A stretch of 64,000 nucleotides of DNA, taken from assembly GCA_905372305.1 (NCBI GenBank), contig CAJPOP010000002.1, positions 1-64,000 of the forward strand, read 5' to 3'. The notes beneath the pieces were generated by a model, which did not search any database, had not been told where the DNA came from, and saw only the letters and a list, made by a program, of their open reading frames with translations. Below are positions 1 to 7,418 of this stretch, one piece after another (position 1 is the stretch's first letter; each line of letters begins with the position of its first letter). The position numbers were made by a program, and so were the translations under genes. Origin of the DNA: Candidatus Saccharimonadota bacterium (GTDB lineage: Bacteria; Patescibacteriota; Saccharimonadia; Saccharimonadales; Saccharimonadaceae).

Positions 1-172
1 CGGATCAAGACCTTCTGGATTGCTTTTATCTGAGGATTTGGTTTTCTTCTTGTCTTGTCCTTCTTCAGCCTCATCAAATTCATCGCCAAGATATTTCTGA
101 CGCAGCATTTCTTCATACGGATCAAGACCTTCTGGATTGCTTTTATCTGAGGATTTGGTTTTCTTCTTGTCT
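1..172. repeat. Direct repeat, 55 bp, period 117 bp, inside the partial CDS
   Basis: Bases 1-55 are identical to 118-172. The 117-bp period equals 39 codons, so the repeat is in frame and encodes a charged KKKTKSSDKSNPEGLD block. More copies may lie to the left of the window. Exact identity at DNA level points to recent duplication or slippage. Confidence 0.9.
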
Positions 173-1206
173 ACAGAGAATTTTCCGTCAATTGTTTTAA
201 TACTATCAGCCTCTTGTCGATAAACAAGCGCTGTAAGGGCAGTTGTCAACTCCCTGCGAGCCTCTTCCATAGCCACCCTGCGTTTCGCACCACCAAACCA
301 ATTCTTGAAAAAGCCCTCCTCATAATTAATCTTCGCTTCTACAAATTTCCGCCGCGCCTCATCTGCCTGCTCTTCAAGAGTCTTAGTACTAACATGCTCT
401 TTATCGCCAGACTGTTGTTTTTTGTCATCTTTTGCAGTTTTAGTTTTGTCAACAGATTTAGCGTTGTTAAGAAGAGCTTCTAGAGTACGAGCTGCCCCAT
501 ATCTCTTAACTTCTGATACGCTCTTGTCATTTACTACTTTCTTCAAAGCATCGATTCTAGCCTGTGTATCTTTATCAATTGTCTTGTCATTGTCTTCCTG
601 AGACTGAATAAACTCCACATACTCTTCAACACGCATCCCGTCTTTGGCGGCAGCACTGGCAAGTTCTGAATATCTACGACCAGCCGCTACACTAAACCTA
701 CGAAAATCAAGATCACTAATATCCTTTTCAAGTATACCCTGTTTAACAAGCTTGGATTTAATTTCGCTAATATTTTCTTTAAGGTTATTGCCTCCGGCAG
801 CCGTAGCTGCATCAGCATAAGCTAGAGCATCTCTCTCAGATACAGTATATTTTAGACCAGTCATATCATCTGTATCGTCAATATTACTCCTTCCACCGTT
901 AAAGACATCACTTGCTGCACGTCTTCCTAAATTAAAACGAGCCCACACTCTTCGCAATCTTTCTTTCAGACCCGGTCTGTGATCTTCTTCTGTACGCTGA
1001 CGCTCCGCAGTCTGATTTAAGAAATCGTTAAACGACGGATTGTCTCCGCTCGTTTCGGACGCTGCATCCTGAGAACGTAAGGGTTTCCAGTCGACGTTTA
1101 GAGGAGTACCCCATGCCGGAGTCGTCACATCCCCTACACGACCCTCCCCTGGTCTAGATTGCCCTCTTCTCGCGCCGCTGCCGGGTGTTGTTTCTTTTGA
1201 TGCCAT
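1..1206 (-). CDS. Hypothetical charged protein, C-terminus cut by window edge
   Basis: An open frame starts at ATG 1206 and runs off the left edge (402 codons visible, no stop). It begins MASKETTPGSGARRG and is rich in Lys, Asp, Glu and Arg. No membrane segment or signal peptide is visible, and the composition suggests a soluble, partly helical or disordered protein. The C-terminal part carries a repeat: a 55-base stretch at 118-172 recurs exactly at 1-55, giving a 39-residue period around KKKTKSSDKSNPEGLDPYEE. A good promoter lies upstream (TTGACA at 1277-1282, 17-base spacer, TAGCAT at 1254-1259). An AAAGGAA ribosome site precedes the ATG. The family is not recognised and no function is proposed. 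Confidence 0.8.
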   Translation of the reverse strand, partial: MASKETTPGSGARRGQSRPGEGRVGDVTTPAWGTPLNVDWKPLRSQDAASETSGDNPSFNDFLNQTAERQRTEEDHRPGLKERLRRVWARFNLGRRAASDVFNGGRSNIDDTDDMTGLKYTVSERDALAYADAATAAGGNNLKENISEIKSKLVKQGILEKDISDLDFRRFSVAAGRRYSELASAAAKDGMRVEEYVEFIQSQEDNDKTIDKDTQARIDALKKVVNDKSVSEVKRYGAARTLEALLNNAKSVDKTKTAKDDKKQQSGDKEHVSTKTLEEQADEARRKFVEAKINYEEGFFKNWFGGAKRRVAMEEARRELTTALTALVYRQEADSIKTIDGKFSVDKKKTKSSDKSNPEGLDPYEEMLRQKYLGDEFDEAEEGQDKKKTKSSDKSNPEGLDP

Positions 1207-1253
1207 GTGGTGGTTCCTTTCTTAGAAATACTTTTCTTAAAGATTATGTTAGT

Positions 1254-1282
1254 ATGCTATCATACAGTGTACAAAATGTCAA
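1254..1282 (-). promoter_or_regulatory. Sigma70-type promoter for the partial hypothetical gene
   Basis: On the minus strand TTGACA, a 17-base spacer and TAGCAT are followed by a leader of about 40 bases with an AAAGGAA ribosome site. This is a conventional leadered mRNA. Confidence 0.7.
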
Positions 1283-1349
1283 GCTTTTTGCTTAGCTTAA
1301 CCACTTTTGCTAAAATCCGAACCACAAATACTTTATTTACCCCAGCAGA

Positions 1350-3116
1350 CTACAGGGTTTTCTTCACCAATTCCCGCGTAAAGAATTCCAGTTTATCGCC
1401 AATTTCCAGTGTAATCTTTTTCTTCGTTTTCAAGCTCAAACCGCACATTTCGCCCTCAAACACTTCCTTGGCTTCCTGCTGTTGGCGCTGAACAGATGAG
1501 ACTTCCACCTCGGCAATTTGCTCCTTGCCGCGCTTTACTCGCGCCAGCAGCCCTTTCGCCACCTTGCCGCGTTTTACTTCGCCGCCAGCGATTATTTCCT
1601 CGCGCATCGTCCTAAACACGCCTTTTACTTCCAATTCGCCAATTTCTGTCTCGACAACTTCTGGCGCCAGCAGCGCTTCCATTGAATCTTTCGCATCGTC
1701 CAATAGCTCATAAATCACTTTAAAAATCCGCACTTCCACGTGTTCGCGCGCCGCCAATCGCTTAACCGCTGGCGGAAGATCGACATTAAACCCGTAAATT
1801 ACGGTGTTCTCGCCTACAGCCAAGTGAATATCGTTCTCAGAAATATTACCCACGCCCGTACCAACGACATGCAGATCAACTTCGCCGCCCGTATCAATCA
1901 GCTTCAAGCTATCCACCACCGACGTCACCGAACCCTGAACATCAGCCTTAATAATCACATTAAACTCCTCAGCATCAAGTTTCTGATTCATCATTTTTAG
2001 GATGTCCGCGCCGGTAATATTAGTAGTAGCAGCCATCTTTTCCTGCTCAATTTTCGCTTTTTGCGCCAAATTGCGTGCCTCTTTCTCGCTCTTAGCAATT
2101 TCAAATCCATCGCCAAACTGCGGCAATTCCTTAAATCCAGTCACGTTGACTGGCGTACTCGGACCAGCATCTTTAACTGTCTTACCGCGGAAGTCCTGAA
2201 GCGTCCTAACTCGTCCGTAAGCTGTCCCAGCAACCAAATAATGCCCCGGCCGCAAATGTCCGTTTTCCACCAGCAGCCCGACCACCGCGCCGCGCCCGGT
2301 TTCCATGTGCGCCTCAATCACCAAGCCTTCGGCCGGCACATCCTCATCCGCCCGCAAATCTTCCATGTCTGCCACCAGTAGCACCATATCCAGCAGCTTA
2401 TCCAAATTCTGGCCAGTTTTAGCGCTGACTTCCACCATCACCGTATCGCCGCCCCACTCCTCAGGATTGAGGCCGTGTTCAGACGCCAGCTGCGTTTTTA
2501 CCAGCTGTGGATTAGCGGTATCTTTATCAATTTTATTGATCGCCACCACAATTTTCGCATTAGCCGAGCGCGCAAACCGAATCGCCTCGACCGTCTGCGG
2601 CTTGACGCCGTCATCCGCCGCCACCACGATAATCACCACATCAGTCAGTACCGCGCCGTGTTGCCGCAACGCCGCAAACGCCTCATGTCCTGGTGTATCC
2701 AATAGCGTAATCATCCGCCCGTTGCGCTGCGCTTGATAGGCGCTAATGTGCTGTGTTATTCCGCCAGCCTCGCCCTCAACTGTCTTTTTATCTAAAATTG
2801 CGTCTAGTAAACTCGTCTTACCGTGATCAACATGCCCCATCACCGCCACAATTGGCGGACGCGGCACCGCCTTATCTGATAGTTTTCGTGCATGATGATG
2901 GATCTCCGCAGCAGCCGCCTTACGCTTCAGCTGCACGTCCAATCCTAATTCCTCGACCACAATCTGCGCCGTCTCAAAGTCCAGCCGCTGATTAATCGTC
3001 GCCGCAATTCCGTTCTTAAACAACTCGCCAATCAGCGTAGTTACCGACAATCCCAGAGTTTCAGCCAATTCGCCAACCGTTACCGAATCCGCAATATTGA
3101 CGATTTTTTCTGCCAT
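1350..3116 (-). CDS. infB: Translation initiation factor IF-2
   Basis: IF-2 is the GTPase that places initiator tRNA on the 30S subunit and promotes subunit joining. The 588-residue protein has an IF2-N helical domain (about residues 1-55). A G domain follows from about residue 88, with GHVDHGKTS (G1), DTPGHEAF (G3) and NKID (G4), and then the usual beta-barrel and C-terminal tRNA-binding domains. It is short for the family (E. coli about 890) because the long N-terminal extension is missing. The start is set by a GAGGAG ribosome site just upstream. It lies 49 bases after rpsA on the same strand and is probably co-transcribed with it. Confidence 0.97.
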   Translation of the reverse strand: MAEKIVNIADSVTVGELAETLGLSVTTLIGELFKNGIAATINQRLDFETAQIVVEELGLDVQLKRKAAAAEIHHHARKLSDKAVPRPPIVAVMGHVDHGKTSLLDAILDKKTVEGEAGGITQHISAYQAQRNGRMITLLDTPGHEAFAALRQHGAVLTDVVIIVVAADDGVKPQTVEAIRFARSANAKIVVAINKIDKDTANPQLVKTQLASEHGLNPEEWGGDTVMVEVSAKTGQNLDKLLDMVLLVADMEDLRADEDVPAEGLVIEAHMETGRGAVVGLLVENGHLRPGHYLVAGTAYGRVRTLQDFRGKTVKDAGPSTPVNVTGFKELPQFGDGFEIAKSEKEARNLAQKAKIEQEKMAATTNITGADILKMMNQKLDAEEFNVIIKADVQGSVTSVVDSLKLIDTGGEVDLHVVGTGVGNISENDIHLAVGENTVIYGFNVDLPPAVKRLAAREHVEVRIFKVIYELLDDAKDSMEALLAPEVVETEIGELEVKGVFRTMREEIIAGGEVKRGKVAKGLLARVKRGKEQIAEVEVSSVQRQQQEAKEVFEGEMCGLSLKTKKKITLEIGDKLEFFTRELVKKTL

Positions 3117-3131
3117 AGTAAGCTCCTCTCA

Positions 3132-3158
3132 CCTCTGGGCGTAGCTACGCTTCAGGGG
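3132..3158 (-). promoter_or_regulatory. Hairpin in the rpsA-infB intergenic gap
   Basis: The 49-base gap holds an imperfect inverted repeat (CCTCTGGGCGTA / TACGCTTCAGGGG on the plus strand, about 12 pairs with one bulge and a 2-base centre). It sits directly before the infB ribosome site and has no T-run, so it is more likely a processing or translational-control element than a terminator. Confidence 0.5.
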
Positions 3159-3165
3159 ATTTGTA

Positions 3166-4239
3166 TTATTTTTTCTTTGACTTGCCAAGCGACAGAGAAA
3201 TCTTGCGGTTTTCTTTATCAATATCCAAAACCGTAAATTCTTTACGCTCGTTCAAGGTGAACACCTTTTCAGGATCCGTCCCGTCGCCGCCAAGCTCTGA
3301 CACGTGAACCAGCGCCTCAACTGCCGGGCTAAGCTGCACAAACGCACCAAACGGCGTAATGCGAGTCACTGTTCCCTCAACTTTATCGCCAGGCTTGAAT
3401 TGCTCGACTTCATCCAACCAAGGATCTTTAGTCAATTGCTTCATGCTCAAGCTCAGCCGCTCCTTATCAATCGCGATAATCTTCGCCTTGACCGTCTGAC
3501 CAACCTTCACGTAGTCGGCTGGATTATTGACACGCTCCCAGCTGATTTCTGAGATGTGAATTAGACCTTCAATACCTTCAACATTAACGAACACGCCAAA
3601 GTCGACAACGCCAGTCACTACGCCCTCAACTGTATCGCCGATCGCCATCTTCTGGAATCGCTCCGCCAAACCTTCTTTTACCGCCTCTTTTTCAGAAAAG
3701 ATAAGTTTATTCGTCTTACGGTCAGCGTCCAAGATTCGCACCTTAATGTCTTTATTTACCAAAGTATTAAGACGCTGCAGAATCTCGTCCTTATCGCTTG
3801 AACCGACGCGCGGATAATGTTCTGCTGATAGCTGCGATACCGGCAAGAAGCCGCGAATACCCTCGTATTCCACCAGCATACCGCCGCGATTAGCATCGTA
3901 CGGCACTACCGTAATAATCTCGCCCGTTTCAAGCTTGGCAAAGACCTCGTCCCAGCCGCGATCCTTGGCAGCTTTACGCAGCGACAGCAGTGAATAGCCG
4001 TTATCCAGCTCTGGATCAACCACGCTAGCGACAACTTCGTCGCCTACAGTATAATTTTTTGAAAAACCAACTTCGCGGCGCGGCACCAAACCAACGCCCA
4101 AAGGTCCTAAATCGATCAAAACCTCGTGTTTTCTAACCGACAACACAGTTCCGTTAACCATGTCGCCAGCAGCAATTTGCTTTATATTATCGCCTGCTTG
4201 CGCCAGCAGGTCGTCCATTGTAATTTTGGCGCTTGCCAT
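3166..4239 (-). CDS. rpsA: 30S ribosomal protein S1 (four S1 domains)
   Basis: The 357-residue protein consists of four consecutive S1/OB RNA-binding domains (about residues 20-88, 105-180, 200-270 and 285-353). The third and fourth are closest to consensus (GVVTGVVDFGVFVNVEGIEGL; GTVTRITPFGAFVQL). It helps load mRNA on the 30S subunit. Proteobacterial S1 has six domains, while four is common in other phyla. It is preceded by an AGGAAG ribosome site and a leader of about 75 bases. infB follows on the same strand. Confidence 0.93.
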   Translation of the reverse strand: MASAKITMDDLLAQAGDNIKQIAAGDMVNGTVLSVRKHEVLIDLGPLGVGLVPRREVGFSKNYTVGDEVVASVVDPELDNGYSLLSLRKAAKDRGWDEVFAKLETGEIITVVPYDANRGGMLVEYEGIRGFLPVSQLSAEHYPRVGSSDKDEILQRLNTLVNKDIKVRILDADRKTNKLIFSEKEAVKEGLAERFQKMAIGDTVEGVVTGVVDFGVFVNVEGIEGLIHISEISWERVNNPADYVKVGQTVKAKIIAIDKERLSLSMKQLTKDPWLDEVEQFKPGDKVEGTVTRITPFGAFVQLSPAVEALVHVSELGGDGTDPEKVFTLNERKEFTVLDIDKENRKISLSLGKSKKK

Positions 4240-4321
4240 AAGTCTTCCTAAAGACCCCTTCCTTAAAATTGATATTACTTCCTAGAGACAGCATGAAAAA
4301 CGTCCCTATAGATCAATAGTA

Positions 4322-4351
4322 ATTGTACCACAACAGATGTATTTAAGTCAA
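4322..4351 (-). promoter_or_regulatory. Promoter of rpsA-infB
   Basis: On the minus strand TTGACT (4346-4351), an 18-base spacer and TACAAT (4322-4327), with an extended -10 TGG just before the hexamer. This leaves a leader of about 75 bases before rpsA. Confidence 0.6.
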
Positions 4352-4353
4352 AA

Positions 4354-4869
4354 TCAGACAACCCGGCGCGACTGAATGTACGCCAAAACGATAAAGGTTA
4401 AACCGCCAACCGCCAGAATAGCCGCCGCCGATTCAGCCGGGCCAGTTTTTGGCAAGTCCTTATCGCTAGTTTGTACTGCTGGCGTCTGCGGGGCAGCCTG
4501 CGTATCAGCTTTCTTATCTTCAGATTTACCCTCTGTTTTAGTATCCGAACCGCTTATTATAGGAGAACTGTCGCTGCCAGATTTGGAGTCGGTATGCTGA
4601 TCTTTGCCGGTTTCAGTCTTTTGCTCCGAATTGCCACCTGATTTATTTTCCGTTTTAGCGTCTTTACTGTCTTTGGTATCTTTATTACTCTTATTGTCTT
4701 TGTTATCAGATTTATTGTCCGCCGCGACCAATTCGCTTGAAATCGGCGGATTCTGTTGATCGCTTAGCGAATGGCGGGCGCCGTATAACACCGCCAAAGC
4801 CGCCGCTGCCAACACAGCACCAACCACTACAAATGTTCCGACAGCTCCTCGTTGATTATTTCTATTCAT
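4354..4869 (-). CDS. LPKTG-anchored, low-complexity surface protein
   Basis: The start is ATG 4869 (MNRNNQRGAVGTF), preceded by GGAG. An in-frame TTG at 4890 lies inside that ribosome region and is not used here. The product is 171 residues: an N-terminal hydrophobic segment (VGTFVVVGAVLAAAALAVLYGA), a long low-complexity stretch of Lys, Asp, Ser, Thr and Asn, then LPKTG, a second hydrophobic helix and a short basic tail (QSRRVV). The last three elements form a sortase sorting signal. The protein is inferred to be a wall-attached or membrane-retained stalk. No sortase gene is in the window. Confidence 0.8.
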   Translation of the reverse strand: MNRNNQRGAVGTFVVVGAVLAAAALAVLYGARHSLSDQQNPPISSELVAADNKSDNKDNKSNKDTKDSKDAKTENKSGGNSEQKTETGKDQHTDSKSGSDSSPIISGSDTKTEGKSEDKKADTQAAPQTPAVQTSDKDLPKTGPAESAAAILAVGGLTFIVLAYIQSRRVV

Positions 4870-4938
4870 TGCCTGCTTCTCCAAACTCAAATTTTCTTTA
4901 TTATATCATGATAGCCCGCAATCAGTAAAGAGCTATGG

Positions 4939-4944
4939 TATAAT
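4939..4944 (+). promoter_or_regulatory. Extended -10 (TGG-TATAAT) of the ROK gene
   Basis: TATAAT ends 6 bases before the ATG at 4951 and is preceded by TG plus one base. Transcription would begin at or within a base of the start codon, so the mRNA is predicted to be leaderless. Confidence 0.65.
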
Positions 4945-4950
4945 CCAATT

Positions 4951-5760
4951 ATGATAGTTGCCGTAGATACTGGAGGAACGAAGACGCTCGTCGCCCGCTT
5001 TAATGATAATGGACAGCCCGAACAAATCATAAAATTCCCAACGCCGAAAGATATTGAACAATATATCCAGCGCGTTACCGATCAAATACACTTAATTTCA
5101 GGCGATTCCGCTACTACGTTATCTGTCGCTCTGCCGGGCGTTGTCCATGACGGAGTTGCTGTTTGGTGCCAAAATCTCAATTGGCAAAACGTACCCATCC
5201 GGCAGCTTTTTGCAAAGAACTTTCCCAATACCAATATCATAATTGCCAACGACGCTAACATGGCTGGACTTGCCAGCATGCACCGCTTAGGCAAGTTACC
5301 TCGCTGCGGATTGTATATCACAATCGGCACTGGTATCGGCACTTCCCTGATCTTAAACGGCGTACTAGATAAATCCTTAAATGATTGCGAAGGCGGGCAC
5401 ATGATGCTGTCATATGGCGGACGCACCCTATCCTGGGAACAAATTGCAGCCGGACGAGTATTTTATGAACTATTTGGCGAATTATCGAAAGAAACCTCCC
5501 TGGAAGTTTGGTCAGAAATCGCTAAGAGAATTAGCGTCGGACTGCAACCGCTCATCGCTTTTACTCAGCCAGATGTCATCGTAATCGGCGGCAGTATTGG
5601 TTCGTTTGTCCTCTATTTTACCGATATATTAAGCGGTTTGCTAGCAGAAAACCTACCAGCCGCCATAGCCGTACCGAAAATCGCTAGCGCGCCGAAGCCG
5701 GAAGAAATTGTATTATATGGATGCTATGACAACGCCCTGGCCTACTCTCGCCAAAATTAA
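4951..5760 (+). CDS. ROK-family sugar kinase-like protein
   Basis: The 269-residue protein has an actin-like ATPase fold. The phosphate-1 loop is DTGGTKT (residues 6-12), followed by NDANMAGL and a GTGIGTSLI adenosine/phosphate-2 region. ROK proteins phosphorylate glucose, N-acetylglucosamine, N-acetylmannosamine and similar sugars. The usual Cys-rich zinc motif of many ROK kinases is not seen, so the substrate cannot be assigned. The gene overlaps the next gene by 35 bases, indicating translational coupling. No SD is present; its promoter predicts a leaderless mRNA. Confidence 0.85.
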   Translation: MIVAVDTGGTKTLVARFNDNGQPEQIIKFPTPKDIEQYIQRVTDQIHLISGDSATTLSVALPGVVHDGVAVWCQNLNWQNVPIRQLFAKNFPNTNIIIANDANMAGLASMHRLGKLPRCGLYITIGTGIGTSLILNGVLDKSLNDCEGGHMMLSYGGRTLSWEQIAAGRVFYELFGELSKETSLEVWSEIAKRISVGLQPLIAFTQPDVIVIGGSIGSFVLYFTDILSGLLAENLPAAIAVPKIASAPKPEEIVLYGCYDNALAYSRQN

Positions 5761-6193
5761 ACGAGATTTTCCGGATATTACCTTTAAAAAAAGTGATGTT
5801 TTTTCATGGTCTCCGAAAACACAAACAGTTTCTTATAAAAACCTGCGGCAAAAAAACGATTTTGCCCAATTACTGCACGAAATCGCCCACGCCAAACTAC
5901 AGCACGAATCCTACCAGCGGGATATTACGCTAATTGACATGGAAAGATCAGCCTGGGAATATGCCGTAGACATGCTTGCTCCCACATATAATCTGCCGCT
6001 GCAAATGGACGACGACATCATTCAAGATTCGCTGGATAGCTACCGCGACTGGCTGCACTCACGCAGTATTTGCCCAAATTGTGAAGCAGTCGGTATGGAA
6101 ATTGCTAAACACCGCTACCGCTGCCTTCAATGCCATAGCGAATGGCGCGTCAACGAAGCTCGCTCCTGCGAACTCCGCCGCTACCGTAAATAA
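5726..6193 (+). CDS. HEIAH zinc-peptidase-like protein with C-terminal zinc ribbon
   Basis: The start is taken as ATG 5726 (MTTPWPTLAKIKRDF); ATG 5717 and TTG 5708 are alternatives in the same frame. The 155-residue product contains LLHEIAHAKL, an HExxH zincin motif in a context like ImmA/IrrE-type peptidases. About 70 residues later a zinc ribbon follows (CPNC...CLQC). No helix-turn-helix is seen. The gene begins inside the ROK gene, so the two are probably made together. The substrate is unknown, and protease activity is inferred from the motif only. Confidence 0.75.
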   Translation: MTTPWPTLAKIKRDFPDITFKKSDVFSWSPKTQTVSYKNLRQKNDFAQLLHEIAHAKLQHESYQRDITLIDMERSAWEYAVDMLAPTYNLPLQMDDDIIQDSLDSYRDWLHSRSICPNCEAVGMEIAKHRYRCLQCHSEWRVNEARSCELRRYRK

Positions 6194-6223
6194 ATAACCC
6201 TCTTTGCAAAGAGGGTTATTTTC
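6193..6223. terminator. Bidirectional intrinsic terminator
   Basis: A perfect 14-bp palindrome (AATAACCCTCTTTG / CAAAGAGGGTTATT) sits between convergent genes and is flanked by A-rich and T-rich sequence. It serves both the ROK operon and the KGG gene. Confidence 0.9.
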
Positions 6224-6248
6224 ATATTATCACGCTCGGGCGCTAGAA

Positions 6249-6515
6249 CTACACAGCTAGCGTTACATCATCTTGGGTTGCCGCTTGCGCTGCTGACGCG
6301 GCTGTTGCCGATACAGTCGTCGTTGCCGTCGCCTTGCGCCGGCGAGAAATTTTTCCGCCCTTTGCGCCGGCAATTCGCGCCAAAGCCGGATTAGCCGCAA
6401 AACCGCCGGTCTTGCCATTCTTACCGCCCTTTGCGCCAATTTTCGCGTAAAAGTTTGGATCACGCGCTAAGTTTTTCTTCGCAGCCTTCAGGCCGCCAGC
6501 TTTTGTTCCTGCCAT
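6249..6515 (-). CDS. KGG-repeat stress-type protein
   Basis: The 88-residue basic, Gly/Ala-rich protein has repeated AKGGK/GGFAANPALARIAGAKGGK blocks. This is the KGG repeat of the stress-induced GsiB/Con-10-like family (PF10685 type). Such small hydrophilic proteins are linked to desiccation and general stress; the molecular role is not defined. The C-terminal third is an Ala/Thr-rich tail. A GGAGG ribosome site precedes the ATG. The gene has its own strong promoter and a leader of about 85 bases that begins with a small palindrome. Confidence 0.85.
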   Translation of the reverse strand: MAGTKAGGLKAAKKNLARDPNFYAKIGAKGGKNGKTGGFAANPALARIAGAKGGKISRRRKATATTTVSATAASAAQAATQDDVTLAV

Positions 6516-6582
6516 GAGTTTTCCTCCGTATTAAAAAAGATTTCCACATAAAATTATGCAGAAACCCTCACCTTTATATATC

Positions 6583-6635
6583 ACACATGGTATGTGTTAT
6601 AGCTTTATACTATCATACTGCTCATACTTTGTCAA
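6583..6635 (-). promoter_or_regulatory. Promoter of the KGG gene with a palindrome at the transcript start
   Basis: On the minus strand TTGACA (6630-6635), a 17-base spacer and TAGTAT (6607-6612). The inverted repeat ACACAT-ACC-ATGTGT (6583-6597) lies just downstream of the predicted start near 6600. It could be an operator or a 5' mRNA hairpin. Confidence 0.7.
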
Positions 6636-6706
6636 TATTTACATAAGTACTCTTTCATTGTGAATAAAATATTGCATTCTACCTCTCTGTTAGCTATACT
6701 AAATAT

Positions 6707-6833
6707 TGTCGGCAACATCATGCCGGCTATACACTGGAACTTTAGAAATTGCAGTTCCACCACAAATACAATTCTCGTTTTCTGCGAGATTCGAGAATAG
6801 AGAAAATAACGCTCTTCCAGGGGCGTTATTTTA
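6707..6833 (+). ncRNA. Candidate small RNA (promoter, three hairpins, terminator)
   Basis: A plus-strand promoter (TTGCAT 6672-6677, 17-base spacer, TATACT 6695-6700) predicts a start near 6707. The transcript would carry GTCGGC/GCCGGC (6708-6727), TGGAACT/AGTTCCA (6735-6759) and ATTCTCG/CGAGAAT (6771-6798). It ends in a 10-pair hairpin AATAACGCTC/GGGCGTTATT followed by TTATTT. No convincing ORF lies inside. The next gene starts 18 bases later from its own -10. No known RNA family is recognised. Nothing else is seen between 6516 and 6850 apart from the KGG promoter. Confidence 0.5.
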
Positions 6834-6850
6834 TTTGCTATAATTACCAT

Positions 6851-7411
6851 ATGCTAGTCAAATTTAGGATGAAGAAAAAAGACTGGACTGGAATATTTCT
6901 GACAGCCCGCGTCCAAAGGTTATATAAAGAATACGAGGATAATATCATCTCTGGCCTTGAAACAGCTTCTGGACTATCGTTTCGCAGAGGGTTTACTATC
7001 GTGGTAAGCGATATAACTGGCGATCACAACACATGGTTTCTCGGCTCAGGCATTGACAAAAAAGAGGCAGCGCTAATTGAGCTAGACGCATCAGCAGTAA
7101 TAGGAGATGATCTTATCCTTTGGATTCTTGTTAACCTGACTGGATGTAAATTGCTTGGGCAAAATCATGTGTGGCCGCAAACCGTAAAAAACAAAGAAAT
7201 CTTAAACGAGCGATGGAGTCGATTGGTGTACTCATTTTCAGTTGACGCAATAGAAATAGGCTTTGGTAGCCAGCATACCAAATCTATAATGGAACATATC
7301 GCAAAGGATAGCCTTGGAATTAGTAGCGACAAAGCATGGAAATGGGCAATAAGCATGACGCCGAAGCAGCGCAAGGTGGCTTGGAAAAAACTTAAAACAG
7401 CTTACTCATGA
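6851..7411 (+). CDS. Hypothetical protein, 186 aa
   Basis: The start is ATG 6851 (MLVKFRMKKKDWTGIFL). TATAAT at 6839-6844 ends 6 bases before it, so a leaderless mRNA is predicted and the longer frame opening upstream is rejected. The protein is soluble, mixed alpha/beta, with a Trp/Lys-rich C-terminus (KAWKWAISMTPKQRKVAWKKLK). It faces the minus-strand hypothetical gene ending at 7419. I do not recognise a family. It sits beside a candidate small RNA, but no functional link is shown. Confidence 0.7.
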   Translation: MLVKFRMKKKDWTGIFLTARVQRLYKEYEDNIISGLETASGLSFRRGFTIVVSDITGDHNTWFLGSGIDKKEAALIELDASAVIGDDLILWILVNLTGCKLLGQNHVWPQTVKNKEILNERWSRLVYSFSVDAIEIGFGSQHTKSIMEHIAKDSLGISSDKAWKWAISMTPKQRKVAWKKLKTAYS

Positions 7412-7418
7412 TATTTCT

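Noticed and set aside
1..172. CRISPR array
   Set aside because: There are only two repeat copies, they are in frame within a coding region, and there are no cas genes.
6672..7411. Type III toxin-antitoxin system (RNA antitoxin plus ToxN-like gene)
   Set aside because: The RNA region lacks tandem repeats and the protein has no visible ToxN features. The gene also has its own promoter beyond the terminator.
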